From contig FR890815.1 in the NCBI GenBank assembly GCA_000433035.1, positions 324,878 to 388,877 on the forward strand: a stretch of 64,000 bases of DNA. Direction: 5' to 3'. Under the pieces are notes generated by a model that saw nothing but the letters and a program-made list of their open reading frames with translations, was not told where the DNA came from and did no database searches. This DNA comes from Staphylococcus sp. CAG:324. GTDB taxonomy: Bacteria; Bacillota_I; Bacilli_A; ML615J-28; CAG-313. Of this stretch, positions 1 to 6,697 are shown piece after piece. Within the stretch, counting starts at the first letter, position 1, and each line of letters begins with the position of its first letter. Position numbers and translations under genes: made by a program.

Positions 1-1
1 T

Positions 2-1138
2 GGTTCTTTTGAATCAGAGGTGGATAAACATGAAAAAATTATTCGATTAATGCGCCTAAGATCAATCAATAAATTAACGGAAATAAGAAATAAATTAGAA
101 GCAATCGGTCTTTTAAATGTCTATTATAAAGATGGATTATATGTATATTATTTAAAAAAGCCCTTAGATGTAGAAAAATTTTTTAATAATATTGAACTTT
201 CTACCCTTCTTGAATATCAAATAGGTCATGATGCTTATGAAAAGTCATATCTAGAATTTATGATGCGAAAATTAGATATTAATAAATTTGAAGATATTAC
301 GCATGTTTTTGATGACGTCTACGATATTGAATTATCAGATAATATTTATTTATCCCAAGCCAGTTTGAATAATATGAATAATGGAATTGTTATAAACAAT
401 CAGATGTTTGATTTTAATCGTTTTATGATTTTGGTTTCTGCTTATGATGTGATTAAAAATGAGTATTTTGGTGATGAAAAATTTATTAATATGGTGAAAA
501 GATATAGTTTTTTATATCAATTAACGCCAGAGGAAATGAAAGATGTTATTATTTTATCTGTTAATGAATATAAGGAAGTTTTATTTGATGAAATACCTCG
601 AAATGCGAAAAAAAAGTATGATGAAAAAGGTCAAAAACTAGGAATCATACCTAAAACGATGATGAAAACATCATCGGCAATTGATGATAAATTAATCAGA
701 TATTTAGAAATGGCAAGTCCTAATGAATTTGTTAAAAATAAATCAGGAATTGCTTTGACAAGTACAGAAATAGAGATGTTTGATCGTTTATTAAAAGACA
801 CAAATATTGGTATTGGGGTATTAAATGTATTAATTGGATATGTTTTGGAAATAGAAAAGTTGAATGGTGAAATTCCTTCTTATAATTATTTTTTAAAAAT
901 TATTAATACTTGGAAAAGAGCTGCTGTAAAATCAACTTCAGATGCTATTGCATATGTTAGTAATAAAGAAAAAGGGCAAAAGAATAAAAAAACCAATAAA
1001 GTTCAAAAAGGAGTACCTGATTGGTATCAAGAATATATACTTAAACAAAATAAAAATAAAACAACTAGTCAAAATCTAGCAGATGATGGTGATTTAGAAG
1101 AACTAAAAAATTTCTTCAATCCTAATAATAAGGAGTAG
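2..1138 (+). CDS. dnaB: Replication initiation/membrane attachment protein DnaB (Bacillus type), 5' end missing
   Basis: Helicase-loading protein of the Gram-positive primosome; with DnaD and DnaI it brings the replicative helicase to oriC or stalled forks. The frame is open to the first base of the window, so the gene is cut: 378 codons are visible, against about 470 residues in Bacillus DnaB. A GTG at position 20 is an internal Val codon, because the residues before it (GSFESE) continue the winged-helix homology that runs into KLEAIGLLNVYYKDG. A DnaB_2/DDBH-like region lies near visible residues 220-320, followed by a Lys/Asn-rich tail. The start of dnaI follows three bases after the stop. 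The dnaB-dnaI-thrS order matches Bacillus and supports the call. Confidence 0.85.
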   Translation, partial: GSFESEVDKHEKIIRLMRLRSINKLTEIRNKLEAIGLLNVYYKDGLYVYYLKKPLDVEKFFNNIELSTLLEYQIGHDAYEKSYLEFMMRKLDINKFEDITHVFDDVYDIELSDNIYLSQASLNNMNNGIVINNQMFDFNRFMILVSAYDVIKNEYFGDEKFINMVKRYSFLYQLTPEEMKDVIILSVNEYKEVLFDEIPRNAKKKYDEKGQKLGIIPKTMMKTSSAIDDKLIRYLEMASPNEFVKNKSGIALTSTEIEMFDRLLKDTNIGIGVLNVLIGYVLEIEKLNGEIPSYNYFLKIINTWKRAAVKSTSDAIAYVSNKEKGQKNKKTNKVQKGVPDWYQEYILKQNKNKTTSQNLADDGDLEELKNFFNPNNKE

Positions 1139-1141
1139 AGT

Positions 1142-2020
1142 ATGGAAATAGATTTAGAAAAAAATCGTGATCAGTTAATAAAAGAAATATTAAAAGATCA
1201 AAATGTAAAAAAAATAGTTATGGATTATAATATCAATAGATCATTGTTAGATAAAAATTTAAATATTATTTTAGCATATGTTTTAAGAAAAAAGAAATGT
1301 CAAAATTGTATAGGTCTTCATACATGCAAACAATTATATGAAGGTTATGCTCCTGTTTTATCATATGATGAAGTAAAGTTTGATTTAAACTATGAGCCTT
1401 GTCCATATTTGCAAAAGAAAAAACAGATAGATGAAAAACAAAAAAATTTGCAACTAATTGCTTGTAGTTTTCAAAATTTTAATTTTGATGATATTTATGT
1501 GAATGTAAATAGAAAAGAAATCCTGAATAAAATTAAAACTTGTATTGATAAATACGAAAAGAAATTAGCAACAAAAGGTTTGTATATTCATGGCAATTAT
1601 GGTTGTGGTAAAACTTTTTTACTCGCTTATTTGGCTAAAACTCTTGCCGAAAACAACCATAAGGTCATTTTTGCTTATTATCCTGATTTAGCTAGAATGT
1701 TGAGAAGTGCAATTTATAGTGGGTCAATAGAGGATATGATTGAACAGTTAAAGATGGTGGAAGTTTTAATTTTAGATGATTTTGGTGGGGAGACTTTAAC
1801 TGGTTATTTGCGAGATGAGGTTTTAGGGGCAATTTTACAAGAAAGAATGACGAATAATCGGCTTACTTTTATGAGTTCTAATTTAGATCAAGAATTGTTA
1901 TTGGCTCATTTAAAGGAATCTAATCGTGATATTGATGATTTAAGAGCGTCTAGAATTTATGAAAGAATAAGAACTTTAATGGAATTTGTGAAATTAGTTG
2001 ACGAAGATTATCGCAATTAA
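1142..2020 (+). CDS. dnaI: Primosomal protein DnaI, helicase loader ATPase
   Basis: AAA+ loader that places the hexameric replicative helicase on DNA. The N-terminal domain carries a zinc-binding Cys/His set (CQNC, HTC, and CPYL about residues 54-90), as in Bacillus DnaI. The C-terminal domain has Walker A GNYGCGKT (about residues 151-158), Walker B VLILDDFGGE (about 202-211) and a late RIYERIRTL sensor/arginine region. The 292 residues are close to the usual 311. It lies three bases after dnaB with AAGGAG just before its ATG, so the two are one operon. No clear terminator follows; the thrS promoter starts 15 bases later. Confidence 0.93.
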   Translation: MEIDLEKNRDQLIKEILKDQNVKKIVMDYNINRSLLDKNLNIILAYVLRKKKCQNCIGLHTCKQLYEGYAPVLSYDEVKFDLNYEPCPYLQKKKQIDEKQKNLQLIACSFQNFNFDDIYVNVNRKEILNKIKTCIDKYEKKLATKGLYIHGNYGCGKTFLLAYLAKTLAENNHKVIFAYYPDLARMLRSAIYSGSIEDMIEQLKMVEVLILDDFGGETLTGYLRDEVLGAILQERMTNNRLTFMSSNLDQELLLAHLKESNRDIDDLRASRIYERIRTLMEFVKLVDEDYRN

Positions 2021-2034
2021 TTAAAATAAATAAC

Positions 2035-2063
2035 TTGAATTATTGATTTGTATGTGTTATAAT
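2035..2063 (+). promoter_or_regulatory. thrS promoter
   Basis: TTGAAT at 2035-2040 and TATAAT at 2058-2063 with an exact 17-base spacer. It lies directly upstream of the T-box leader. Confidence 0.8.
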
Positions 2064-2070
2064 TTATTCG

Positions 2071-2346
2071 TATTAAAACGTTGAACAGGATATGATAATC
2101 AAAGACTAGTTTATTAGTGAGGCTAGATAGTGAAAATAGCTAAATTAAGTTTGATTGTTACTCCCTGGGAGTTACTATTAGAAATAATAGTCGTAAAAGC
2201 TCTGCGTTAAAGAGATTGAGGGCAAATAATAATGATAAATTATTATTTGAACTAAGGTGGTACCGCGAAAAACAAAGCAAAGCCGTATGATTTTTCGTCC
2301 TTAGAAGAATTGTAGTGTAGACTACTTATTTTTCTAAGGCTTTTAT
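2071..2346 (+). promoter_or_regulatory. T-box leader of thrS, threonine specifier ACT
   Basis: Transcription attenuation leader that reads uncharged tRNA-Thr. The conserved T-box AAGGTGGTACCGCG is at 2254-2267. Stem I is visible: CAGG (2086-2089) pairs with CCTG (2164-2167) and AATCAAA (2097-2103) pairs with TTTGATT (2150-2156). Between these helices on the 3' side lies an internal loop containing ACT (2160-2162), a threonine codon in the specifier position. A terminator hairpin closes the leader. The match of specifier and downstream enzyme makes this secure. Confidence 0.93.
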
Positions 2347-2348
2347 TT
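2299..2348 (+). terminator. T-box attenuator terminator
   Basis: CCTTAGAA (2299-2306) pairs with TTCTAAGG (2332-2339), with an inner GTAGT/ACTAC helix, followed by CTTTTATTTTTTT. It is the default-off hairpin that competes with the T-box antiterminator. Confidence 0.9.
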
Positions 2349-2366
2349 TTTTAGGGAGGTTAAAAA

Positions 2367-4277
2367 ATGATTAAAATAGTTTTTCCTGATTTATCTGAAA
2401 GGGAATTTAAAAAAGGCGTTACACCATTTGAGATTGCAAATAGCATTTCTCTTAGTCTTGCTAAAAAATGTATGGTGGCTAAACTGAATGATGAATTGAT
2501 TGATATGAGTCAAGAGTTAACAGAAGATGGCAAAATAGAGTTAATTTTAGGTGGAGAAGATGGGTATGAAAATCTTTTAAACCACTCTTGTGCACATATG
2601 CTTGCACAAGCGATTAAGCAATTATATCCAAATGCAATGTTTGGGGTAGGTCCTGCTATTGAAGAGGGATTTTATTATGATATTGATTTAGGTGATATCA
2701 AGTTGAATGAGGAAGATTTACCAAAAATTGAAAAAAAGATGCAAGCATTAGCCGCATCGGGGGAAACCATTCATAGAGTAGTTGTTTCAAAAGAGAAAGC
2801 TTTAGAATTATTTAGTAATGATATTTATAAAAAAGAACTGATTGAAGAATTAGAAGATACGACTACTATTACAATTTATAAACAGGGAGATTTTTATGAT
2901 TTATGTCGTGGGCCTCATGTTTCTAGCACAAAATGGTTAAAGAACTTTAAATTGCTTAGTATAAGTGGTGCTTACTGGAGAGGAGACGCTAAAAACCATC
3001 AACTTCAAAGAATATATGGAACTTGTTTTGCGACTGAAACTGCTTTAAAAGAACATCTTATTTCTCTTGAAGAGCGTAAGAAAAGGGATCATCGCAAATT
3101 AGGAAAAGAATTAGATTTATTTATGATTAGTGAATTTGGACCTGGTTTTCCTTTTTGGCTACCAAATGGAATGATTTTAAGGCGAAACTTAGAAAATTTT
3201 TGGTATAAAATTCATACTGAGGCTGGATATCAATTTGTGCAAACACCAATTATGTTGAATAAAGAATTGTGGGAAATTTCAGGACATTGGTATAATTATA
3301 AGGAAAATATGTATACTTCAGTCATTGATGAAAAAGAATTTGCCATTAAACCAATGAATTGTCCAGGTGGAATGTTGGTATATAAAAATGATATTCATTC
3401 TTATCGTGATTTTCCCTTACGAATTGGTGAACTCGGTCTTGTTCATCGTCATGAGGCAAGTGGAGCTTTAAATGGACTTTTTAGAGTTCGAAATTTTACA
3501 CAAGATGATGCGCATATTTTTATTACTGAAGAACAAATTGAAGAAGAAATTGGTCGTTTAATCGATTTATATGATTATGTTTATAAAGTATTTCAATTAT
3601 CATATCATATTGAACTTTCTACTAGACCTCTTGATAAATATATTGGTGAAATTGCAACTTGGGATAAAGCAGAGAAGGCTTTGGCTGATGCAATGGAGAA
3701 AAAAGGCATAAAATATGTTTTAAATCCTGGAGATGGAGCTTTTTACGGACCTAAGTTAGATTTTAAGTTAAAAGATTCGATGAATCGCATTTGGCAATGT
3801 GGAACAATCCAACTTGATATGAATTTGCCAGAACGTTTTGATTTAAATTATATTACTGAAACAGGCGAGAAAAAGCGACCTATTATGTTACACCGAGCTT
3901 TATTTGGTTCTATTGAAAGATTTATTGGTATTTTAATTGAACATTTTGCGGGAGCATTTCCATTATGGCTTGCTCCAAAGCAAATAGTTATTATTCCTGT
4001 TAATCATGATGCACATTTGCAATATGCCAAATATCTTGAAACTTTATTGAGAAAAAAGGATATACGAGTAACTATTGATGATCGTGATCAAAAGATGAAT
4101 TATAAAATTCGTGAGAGTCAGACTAAAAAGATTCCTTATACTATTATTGTGGGTGATCAAGAAAAAGAAAATCAAAAGATTACGTATCGTCATCATGGTT
4201 CTAATGAATCAATTACGATGTCAATTGATGAATTTTTATTAATGATTCAAAATGAAATAGAAACTTTAGGTAATTAA
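2367..4277 (+). CDS. thrS: Threonyl-tRNA synthetase
   Basis: Class II synthetase that charges tRNA-Thr in the cytoplasm. At 636 residues it has the family length. Domains in order: TGS (1-61), editing/second additional domain with HSCAHMLAQ near residue 72 and the CRGPH region near 179, catalytic core with the zinc ligands in NCPGGM and the motif 2 stretch VHRHEASG, motif 3 MLHRALFGS..ER, and the anticodon-binding domain from about 535. The start follows AGGGAGG. It sits alone behind the Thr T-box and ends at a terminator shared with the convergent XRE gene. Confidence 0.98.
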   Translation: MIKIVFPDLSEREFKKGVTPFEIANSISLSLAKKCMVAKLNDELIDMSQELTEDGKIELILGGEDGYENLLNHSCAHMLAQAIKQLYPNAMFGVGPAIEEGFYYDIDLGDIKLNEEDLPKIEKKMQALAASGETIHRVVVSKEKALELFSNDIYKKELIEELEDTTTITIYKQGDFYDLCRGPHVSSTKWLKNFKLLSISGAYWRGDAKNHQLQRIYGTCFATETALKEHLISLEERKKRDHRKLGKELDLFMISEFGPGFPFWLPNGMILRRNLENFWYKIHTEAGYQFVQTPIMLNKELWEISGHWYNYKENMYTSVIDEKEFAIKPMNCPGGMLVYKNDIHSYRDFPLRIGELGLVHRHEASGALNGLFRVRNFTQDDAHIFITEEQIEEEIGRLIDLYDYVYKVFQLSYHIELSTRPLDKYIGEIATWDKAEKALADAMEKKGIKYVLNPGDGAFYGPKLDFKLKDSMNRIWQCGTIQLDMNLPERFDLNYITETGEKKRPIMLHRALFGSIERFIGILIEHFAGAFPLWLAPKQIVIIPVNHDAHLQYAKYLETLLRKKDIRVTIDDRDQKMNYKIRESQTKKIPYTIIVGDQEKENQKITYRHHGSNESITMSIDEFLLMIQNEIETLGN

Positions 4278-4300
4278 AAAAGATACTTTATAAAAAGAAA

Positions 4301-4331
4301 AATCTCGTTTCAAATTTAAACGAGATTTTTT
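4301..4331. terminator. Bidirectional terminator between thrS and the XRE gene
   Basis: AATCTCGTTT (4301-4310) pairs with AAACGAGATT (4318-4327); A-run before and T-run after serve both directions. Confidence 0.9.
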
Positions 4332-4611
4332 ATAATTCTTTTTTTATTTTTTCTAATGATTGAATGACATGATCCAATTCATTTTTAATACTAATTTCAT
4401 CAATTTCTGTTGTGTCTTTGGTGCCTATGATATAATCAACGCTAACGTTAAATAATAAAGAAAGGGAAATTAAAACACTAATAGTAGGCTCTGATACACC
4501 AGATTCATAGCGTAGAAGGGTTCGTTTGCTGATACCTAATTGAGAGGCTAAATCTTCTTGTGTTAGATCGTTATCTTCTCTTAAGTCTCTGATTCGTTTA
4601 TTCCATTTCAT
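4330..4611 (-). CDS. Small XRE-family transcriptional regulator
   Basis: A 93-residue DNA-binding protein. Residues 3-60 form a Cro/CI-type helix-turn-helix: IRDLREDNDLTQEDLASQLG then ISKRTLLRYESG. The remaining 30 residues are an acidic/basic helix probably used for dimerisation. The longest frame begins at 4725, but that part reads through the promoter; the ATG at 4609-4611 is preceded by AAGGGTG and begins MKWNKRI. Two direct repeats around its own -10 suggest autoregulation. It may control the divergent promoter that faces the LysM gene. Targets are unknown. Confidence 0.8.
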   Translation of the reverse strand: MKWNKRIRDLREDNDLTQEDLASQLGISKRTLLRYESGVSEPTISVLISLSLLFNVSVDYIIGTKDTTEIDEISIKNELDHVIQSLEKIKKEL

Positions 4612-4622
4612 AAAAAATATCA

Positions 4623-4663
4623 CCCTTTTTGTCACTTTTTTCTCTATTATAACCTTTTTTGTC
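4623..4663 (-). promoter_or_regulatory. XRE gene promoter region with two direct repeats
   Basis: On the minus strand a TATAAT (plus 4646-4651) lies between two copies of GACAAAAA(A/G)GG (plus 4623-4633 and 4653-4663). The copies are exactly 30 bp apart, so they fall on the same face of the helix. No good -35 is seen. The repeats are a likely operator for the XRE protein; this is inference. Confidence 0.45.
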
Positions 4664-4671
4664 CAAATTAC

Positions 4672-4700
4672 TTGATTTGTAGACAAAATTGTGTTATAAT
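4672..4700 (+). promoter_or_regulatory. Divergent promoter upstream of the long hairpin and LysM gene
   Basis: TTGATT (4672-4677) and TATAAT (4695-4700), spacer 17. The spacer holds a short palindrome TTTGT-AG-ACAAA. Transcription would run into the 95-base inverted repeat before reaching the LysM gene. Confidence 0.65.
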
Positions 4701-4748
4701 TTAAGTGATAAGGCAAAGATGTCACTACAAGGACAATATTTTAATCAT

Positions 4749-4843
4749 AAAAAAATAGTCTTTCTAGGAATAATTAGATAGGCTCCCCCGCCAAAAATAT
4801 ATTCATTTATATGTCTAATTATTCCTACAAAGGCTATTTTTTT
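4749..4843 (+). repeat. 32-bp inverted repeat with GC-rich loop; attenuator or sRNA terminator
   Basis: Bases 4749-4780 pair with 4812-4843: 32 positions with one mismatch (4764/4828) and two G-U pairs. The 31-base loop contains GGCTCCCCCGCC, very GC-rich for this genome. The right arm ends in seven T, so on the plus strand it is a strong intrinsic terminator. I see no flanking target duplication, so a MITE is possible but unsupported. A transcript from the promoter at 4672-4700 would be about 135 bases long. Confidence 0.7.
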
Positions 4844-4891
4844 GTCACTAAATAAAAAATTGCTCATATATTAATCGTGAGGAGGGAAATA

Positions 4892-5365
4892 ATGAATTAC
4901 GATGATTTTGGATTAAGAATAGAATATGTTGAGTATACCGTTAAAAAAGGAGATAGTTTATATAATATAGCTAAAAAATATGATACTACTGTTTCTGATT
5001 TAACAGATATCAATATGTTAACAACGAATACTATCTTTCCTGGTCAAGTTTTGTTAGTACCAAAAAATAGCAATGCAGAAACCGATTATTATTTTGAAAA
5101 TTATGTTATTAAACCAGGAGATACAATAGAACTTATCGCTACTAAACTTGGAGTAGATCCAGTTTTAATTGGTTTATACAATGATTTTGCAACATTTCAA
5201 TTAATTGATGGACAAACAATTAAAATTCCACGAAATAATACTTATATTGTAAAAGATACAGATACTGTCGATACAGTATTAGCAACGACTAATAGAACTG
5301 CAGAGCAGATTTTAAGAGCAAATGCGAGTACATGGTTAAAATCGGGTAGTAAAATCTATTTATAA
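4892..5365 (+). CDS. LysM-repeat protein without signal peptide
   Basis: A 157-residue protein built almost entirely of LysM-type units: residues about 12-58 (YTVKKGDSLYNIAKKY to VLLVPKN), about 66-112 (YVIKPGDTIELIATKLG to IKIPRN) and a divergent third unit at 114-157. LysM modules bind N-acetylglucosamine chains of cell wall. No signal peptide or membrane segment is seen, so location is uncertain; some spore-coat LysM proteins also lack one. The GTG at 4877 lies inside the GAGGAGGG ribosome binding site, so the ATG at 4892 is the start. It ends at a bidirectional terminator. Confidence 0.75.
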   Translation: MNYDDFGLRIEYVEYTVKKGDSLYNIAKKYDTTVSDLTDINMLTTNTIFPGQVLLVPKNSNAETDYYFENYVIKPGDTIELIATKLGVDPVLIGLYNDFATFQLIDGQTIKIPRNNTYIVKDTDTVDTVLATTNRTAEQILRANASTWLKSGSKIYL

Positions 5366-5370
5366 AATAA

Positions 5371-5400
5371 AAATGTCCAAAGGGGACATTTTTATTTTTT
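5371..5400. terminator. Bidirectional terminator between LysM and DtxR-like genes
   Basis: AAATGTCC (5371-5378) pairs with GGACATTT (5384-5391) around AAAGG, flanked by A-rich and T-rich runs. Confidence 0.85.
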
Positions 5401-5754
5401 AATATGATTGATAATTGCATGAAAAGTTTCTTCACTAATATCGTGTTCAATTTTACAAGCATCAATTTTGGCGGTTTCTTCACGAACACCTAGTTTGACG
5501 AAAAACTCGGTTAAAAGAAGATGACGTTGATAGATTTTATTTGCAATTTGATAGCCTTCGTCAGTTAAAGAGATAATACCATTAGGACTAATTTGAATTA
5601 GATTATTATTTTTTAAATTACTGATAGCTCTTGAAATGCTAGCTCTTGAATAATTAAAACTTTGTGCGATATCAATGGAGCGAACATTAATACCTTCTTT
5701 TTGAAGCATAAGTATTCTTTCTAAATAGTCTTCTGCTGATTCATATAATGTCAA
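5392..5754 (-). CDS. DtxR/MntR-family metal-dependent repressor
   Basis: A 120-residue regulator. Residues 1-60 are a winged helix (SIDIAQSFNYSRASISRAISNLKN), and 65-120 a metal-binding/dimerisation domain with the family Glu/His pattern (RHLLLTEFF, CKIEHDIS). It lacks the SH3-like third domain, as in MntR and the short clostridial forms often found beside feo genes. The GTG at 5761 lies inside the AGGAGGTG ribosome binding site, so I chose the TTG at 5752-5754, eight bases after it. It is transcribed away from feoA and is the natural candidate to bind the three GTTAGC palindromes next door. Whether it senses Fe(II) or Mn(II) cannot be read from sequence. Confidence 0.85.
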   Translation of the reverse strand: MTLYESAEDYLERILMLQKEGINVRSIDIAQSFNYSRASISRAISNLKNNNLIQISPNGIISLTDEGYQIANKIYQRHLLLTEFFVKLGVREETAKIDACKIEHDISEETFHAIINHIKK

Positions 5755-5785
5755 AAGTAACACCTCCTAAACATTGTTCGCTTAA

Positions 5786-5814
5786 ATTATATATCATTAT
5801 TGCATAAAATGCAA
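5786..5814 (-). promoter_or_regulatory. Promoter of the DtxR-like gene with overlapping palindrome
   Basis: On the minus strand TTGCAT (plus 5809-5814), 17-base spacer, TATAAT (plus 5786-5791). The -35 is half of the palindrome TTGCAT-AAA-ATGCAA (5800-5814), different from the GTTAGC sites. Confidence 0.7.
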
Positions 5815-5861
5815 GTTATCCTACTTTTTTAACAATAACAAATAAAAAGAAAGCATATGAT

Positions 5862-5890
5862 TTGTTTTAAATTTCATTTTTAGATATAAT
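5862..5890 (+). promoter_or_regulatory. Promoter of the candidate metal-regulated small RNA
   Basis: TTGTTT (5862-5867), 17-base spacer, TATAAT (5885-5890). The first GTTAGC palindrome begins seven bases after the -10, exactly over the expected start of transcription. Confidence 0.65.
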
Positions 5891-5893
5891 CTT

Positions 5894-5915
5894 ATTGTTA
5901 GCATATGCTAACAAT
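5894..5915. promoter_or_regulatory. Metal-box operator 1
   Basis: Perfect 22-bp palindrome with core GTTAGC-ATAT-GCTAAC (5897-5912). The same core half-sites recur at 6157 and 6191. Probable binding site of the adjacent DtxR-like repressor. Confidence 0.75.
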
Positions 5916-6106
5916 AAATACAGAAAAATATAGGATGCGTGCATCCTACTCCTTTATTTATTAAAAATATTATGATATAATAAAAATAGAAAAAATTGGC
6001 ATAGTTTTATTTTTAAAAAATTATCTCATAATATGCTGTTCTGTATAAAAATAATTCCTTCTAAAAGATGTCAAAAGGAATTTATATTCATTTTGATATC
6101 TTTTTT
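5897..6106 (+). ncRNA. Candidate metal-repressed small RNA
   Basis: About 210 bases between a good promoter with an operator at +1 and a strong intrinsic terminator, with no convincing ORF (only a 19-codon frame without ribosome binding site). A hairpin TAGGATGC/GCATCCTA (5931-5948) is followed directly by CTCCTTT (5949-5955), which is complementary to the AAAGGAG ribosome binding sites used in this genome. By analogy with RyhB/FsrA, an iron-sparing antisense RNA is possible. The transcript itself is inferred. Confidence 0.45.
6063..6106 (+). terminator. Terminator of the candidate small RNA
   Basis: AAAAGATGTCAAAA (6063-6076) pairs with TTTTGATATCTTTT (6091-6104) with one G-U pair, then a T-run to 6106. 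Confidence 0.8.
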
Positions 6107-6118
6107 GTGACAAATTAC

Positions 6119-6147
6119 TTGACTTATGAGTGAAGAAATGATATACT
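6119..6147 (+). promoter_or_regulatory. feo operon promoter
   Basis: TTGACT (6119-6124), 17-base spacer, TATACT (6142-6147). Operator 2 overlaps the expected start of transcription. Confidence 0.85.
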
Positions 6148-6154
6148 ATTTTTG

Positions 6155-6174
6155 ATGTTAGCAAGAGCTAACAT
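6155..6174. promoter_or_regulatory. Metal-box operator 2
   Basis: Palindrome ATGTTAGC-AAGA-GCTAACAT, ten bases after the feo -10. Confidence 0.8.
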
Positions 6175-6189
6175 AAAAAAATGTTTATA

Positions 6190-6207
6190 AGTTAGCGTTT
6201 GCTAACT
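6190..6207. promoter_or_regulatory. Metal-box operator 3
   Basis: Palindrome AGTTAGC-GTTT-GCTAACT between operator 2 and the feoA ribosome binding site. Centres of operators 2 and 3 are 34 bp apart. Confidence 0.78.
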
Positions 6208-6220
6208 AGAAAGGAGATAT

Positions 6221-6436
6221 ATGATTCCGCTAATTTATGCACAAGAAGATGCTAATGTAACGATTAAAAAAGTATCGGCAGATGAAAAGACCAAAAGGCA
6301 CCTTGAAAATTTAGGCGTTTTAGTTGGAGCTCAAATTAATTTAGTTTCTATTCATAAAGGTAATGTAATTTTAAAGGTTAAAGATGGGCGTCTTGCTTTA
6401 AATCAAAGCCTAGCTACAAAGATTTTTGTTGAATAA
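6221..6436 (+). CDS. feoA: FeoA domain protein (first copy)
   Basis: A 71-residue SH3-like FeoA protein, a small cytoplasmic partner needed for FeoB-mediated Fe(II) uptake. The family core is seen in KRHLENLGVLVGAQINLVS and the closing LALNQSLATKIFV. AAGGAG precedes the ATG, and the gene is first in the metal-box controlled operon. It is clearly diverged from the second copy 27 bases downstream, so the two are likely to have different roles in the transporter complex. Confidence 0.88.
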   Translation: MIPLIYAQEDANVTIKKVSADEKTKRHLENLGVLVGAQINLVSIHKGNVILKVKDGRLALNQSLATKIFVE

Positions 6437-6463
6437 ACAAGCAAATAGGAGAGGAAAAAGAAA

Positions 6464-6697
6464 ATGGAAAAATATTTAAATGAAATGAAACCTACAGAAA
6501 AGGGAATTGTAAAAAAAATTACAACTGATGGTAAAATAAAGCGAAGGTTATATGATATGGGAGTTACTCCAGGTGCGCAAATCATTGTCAAAAAATTAGC
6601 CCCTTTAGGAGATCCTATTGAAGTTACAATTAGAGGATATGAATTAACGGTTAGAAAATCAGAAGCTGAATGTGTATTAATGGAGGAAATTAAATAA
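6464..6697 (+). CDS. feoA: FeoA domain protein (second copy)
   Basis: A 77-residue FeoA protein with the more canonical sequence: KRRLYDMGVTPGAQIIV, LGDPIEVTIRGYELTVRKSEAECV. It acts as the cytosolic accessory of FeoB. Its stop overlaps the feoB start by one base (TAATG), so it is translationally coupled to the permease and is the likely stoichiometric partner. The ribosome binding site is GAGAGG. Confidence 0.93.
   Translation: MEKYLNEMKPTEKGIVKKITTDGKIKRRLYDMGVTPGAQIIVKKLAPLGDPIEVTIRGYELTVRKSEAECVLMEEIK

Noticed and set aside
20..22. GTG start for dnaB at position 20
   Set aside because: The open frame and DnaB homology continue upstream to the window edge; this is an internal Val.
4749..4843. 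Insertion sequence or MITE
   Set aside because: No transposase, no target-site duplication, and only one copy in the window; kept as a hairpin/attenuator.
4877..4891. GTG start for the LysM gene
   Set aside because: The codon is part of the GAGGAGGG ribosome binding site; the ATG at 4892 is correctly spaced.
5908..5967. 19-codon ORF starting in metal box 1
   Set aside because: No ribosome binding site, its ATG is inside the operator palindrome, and composition is not protein-like.
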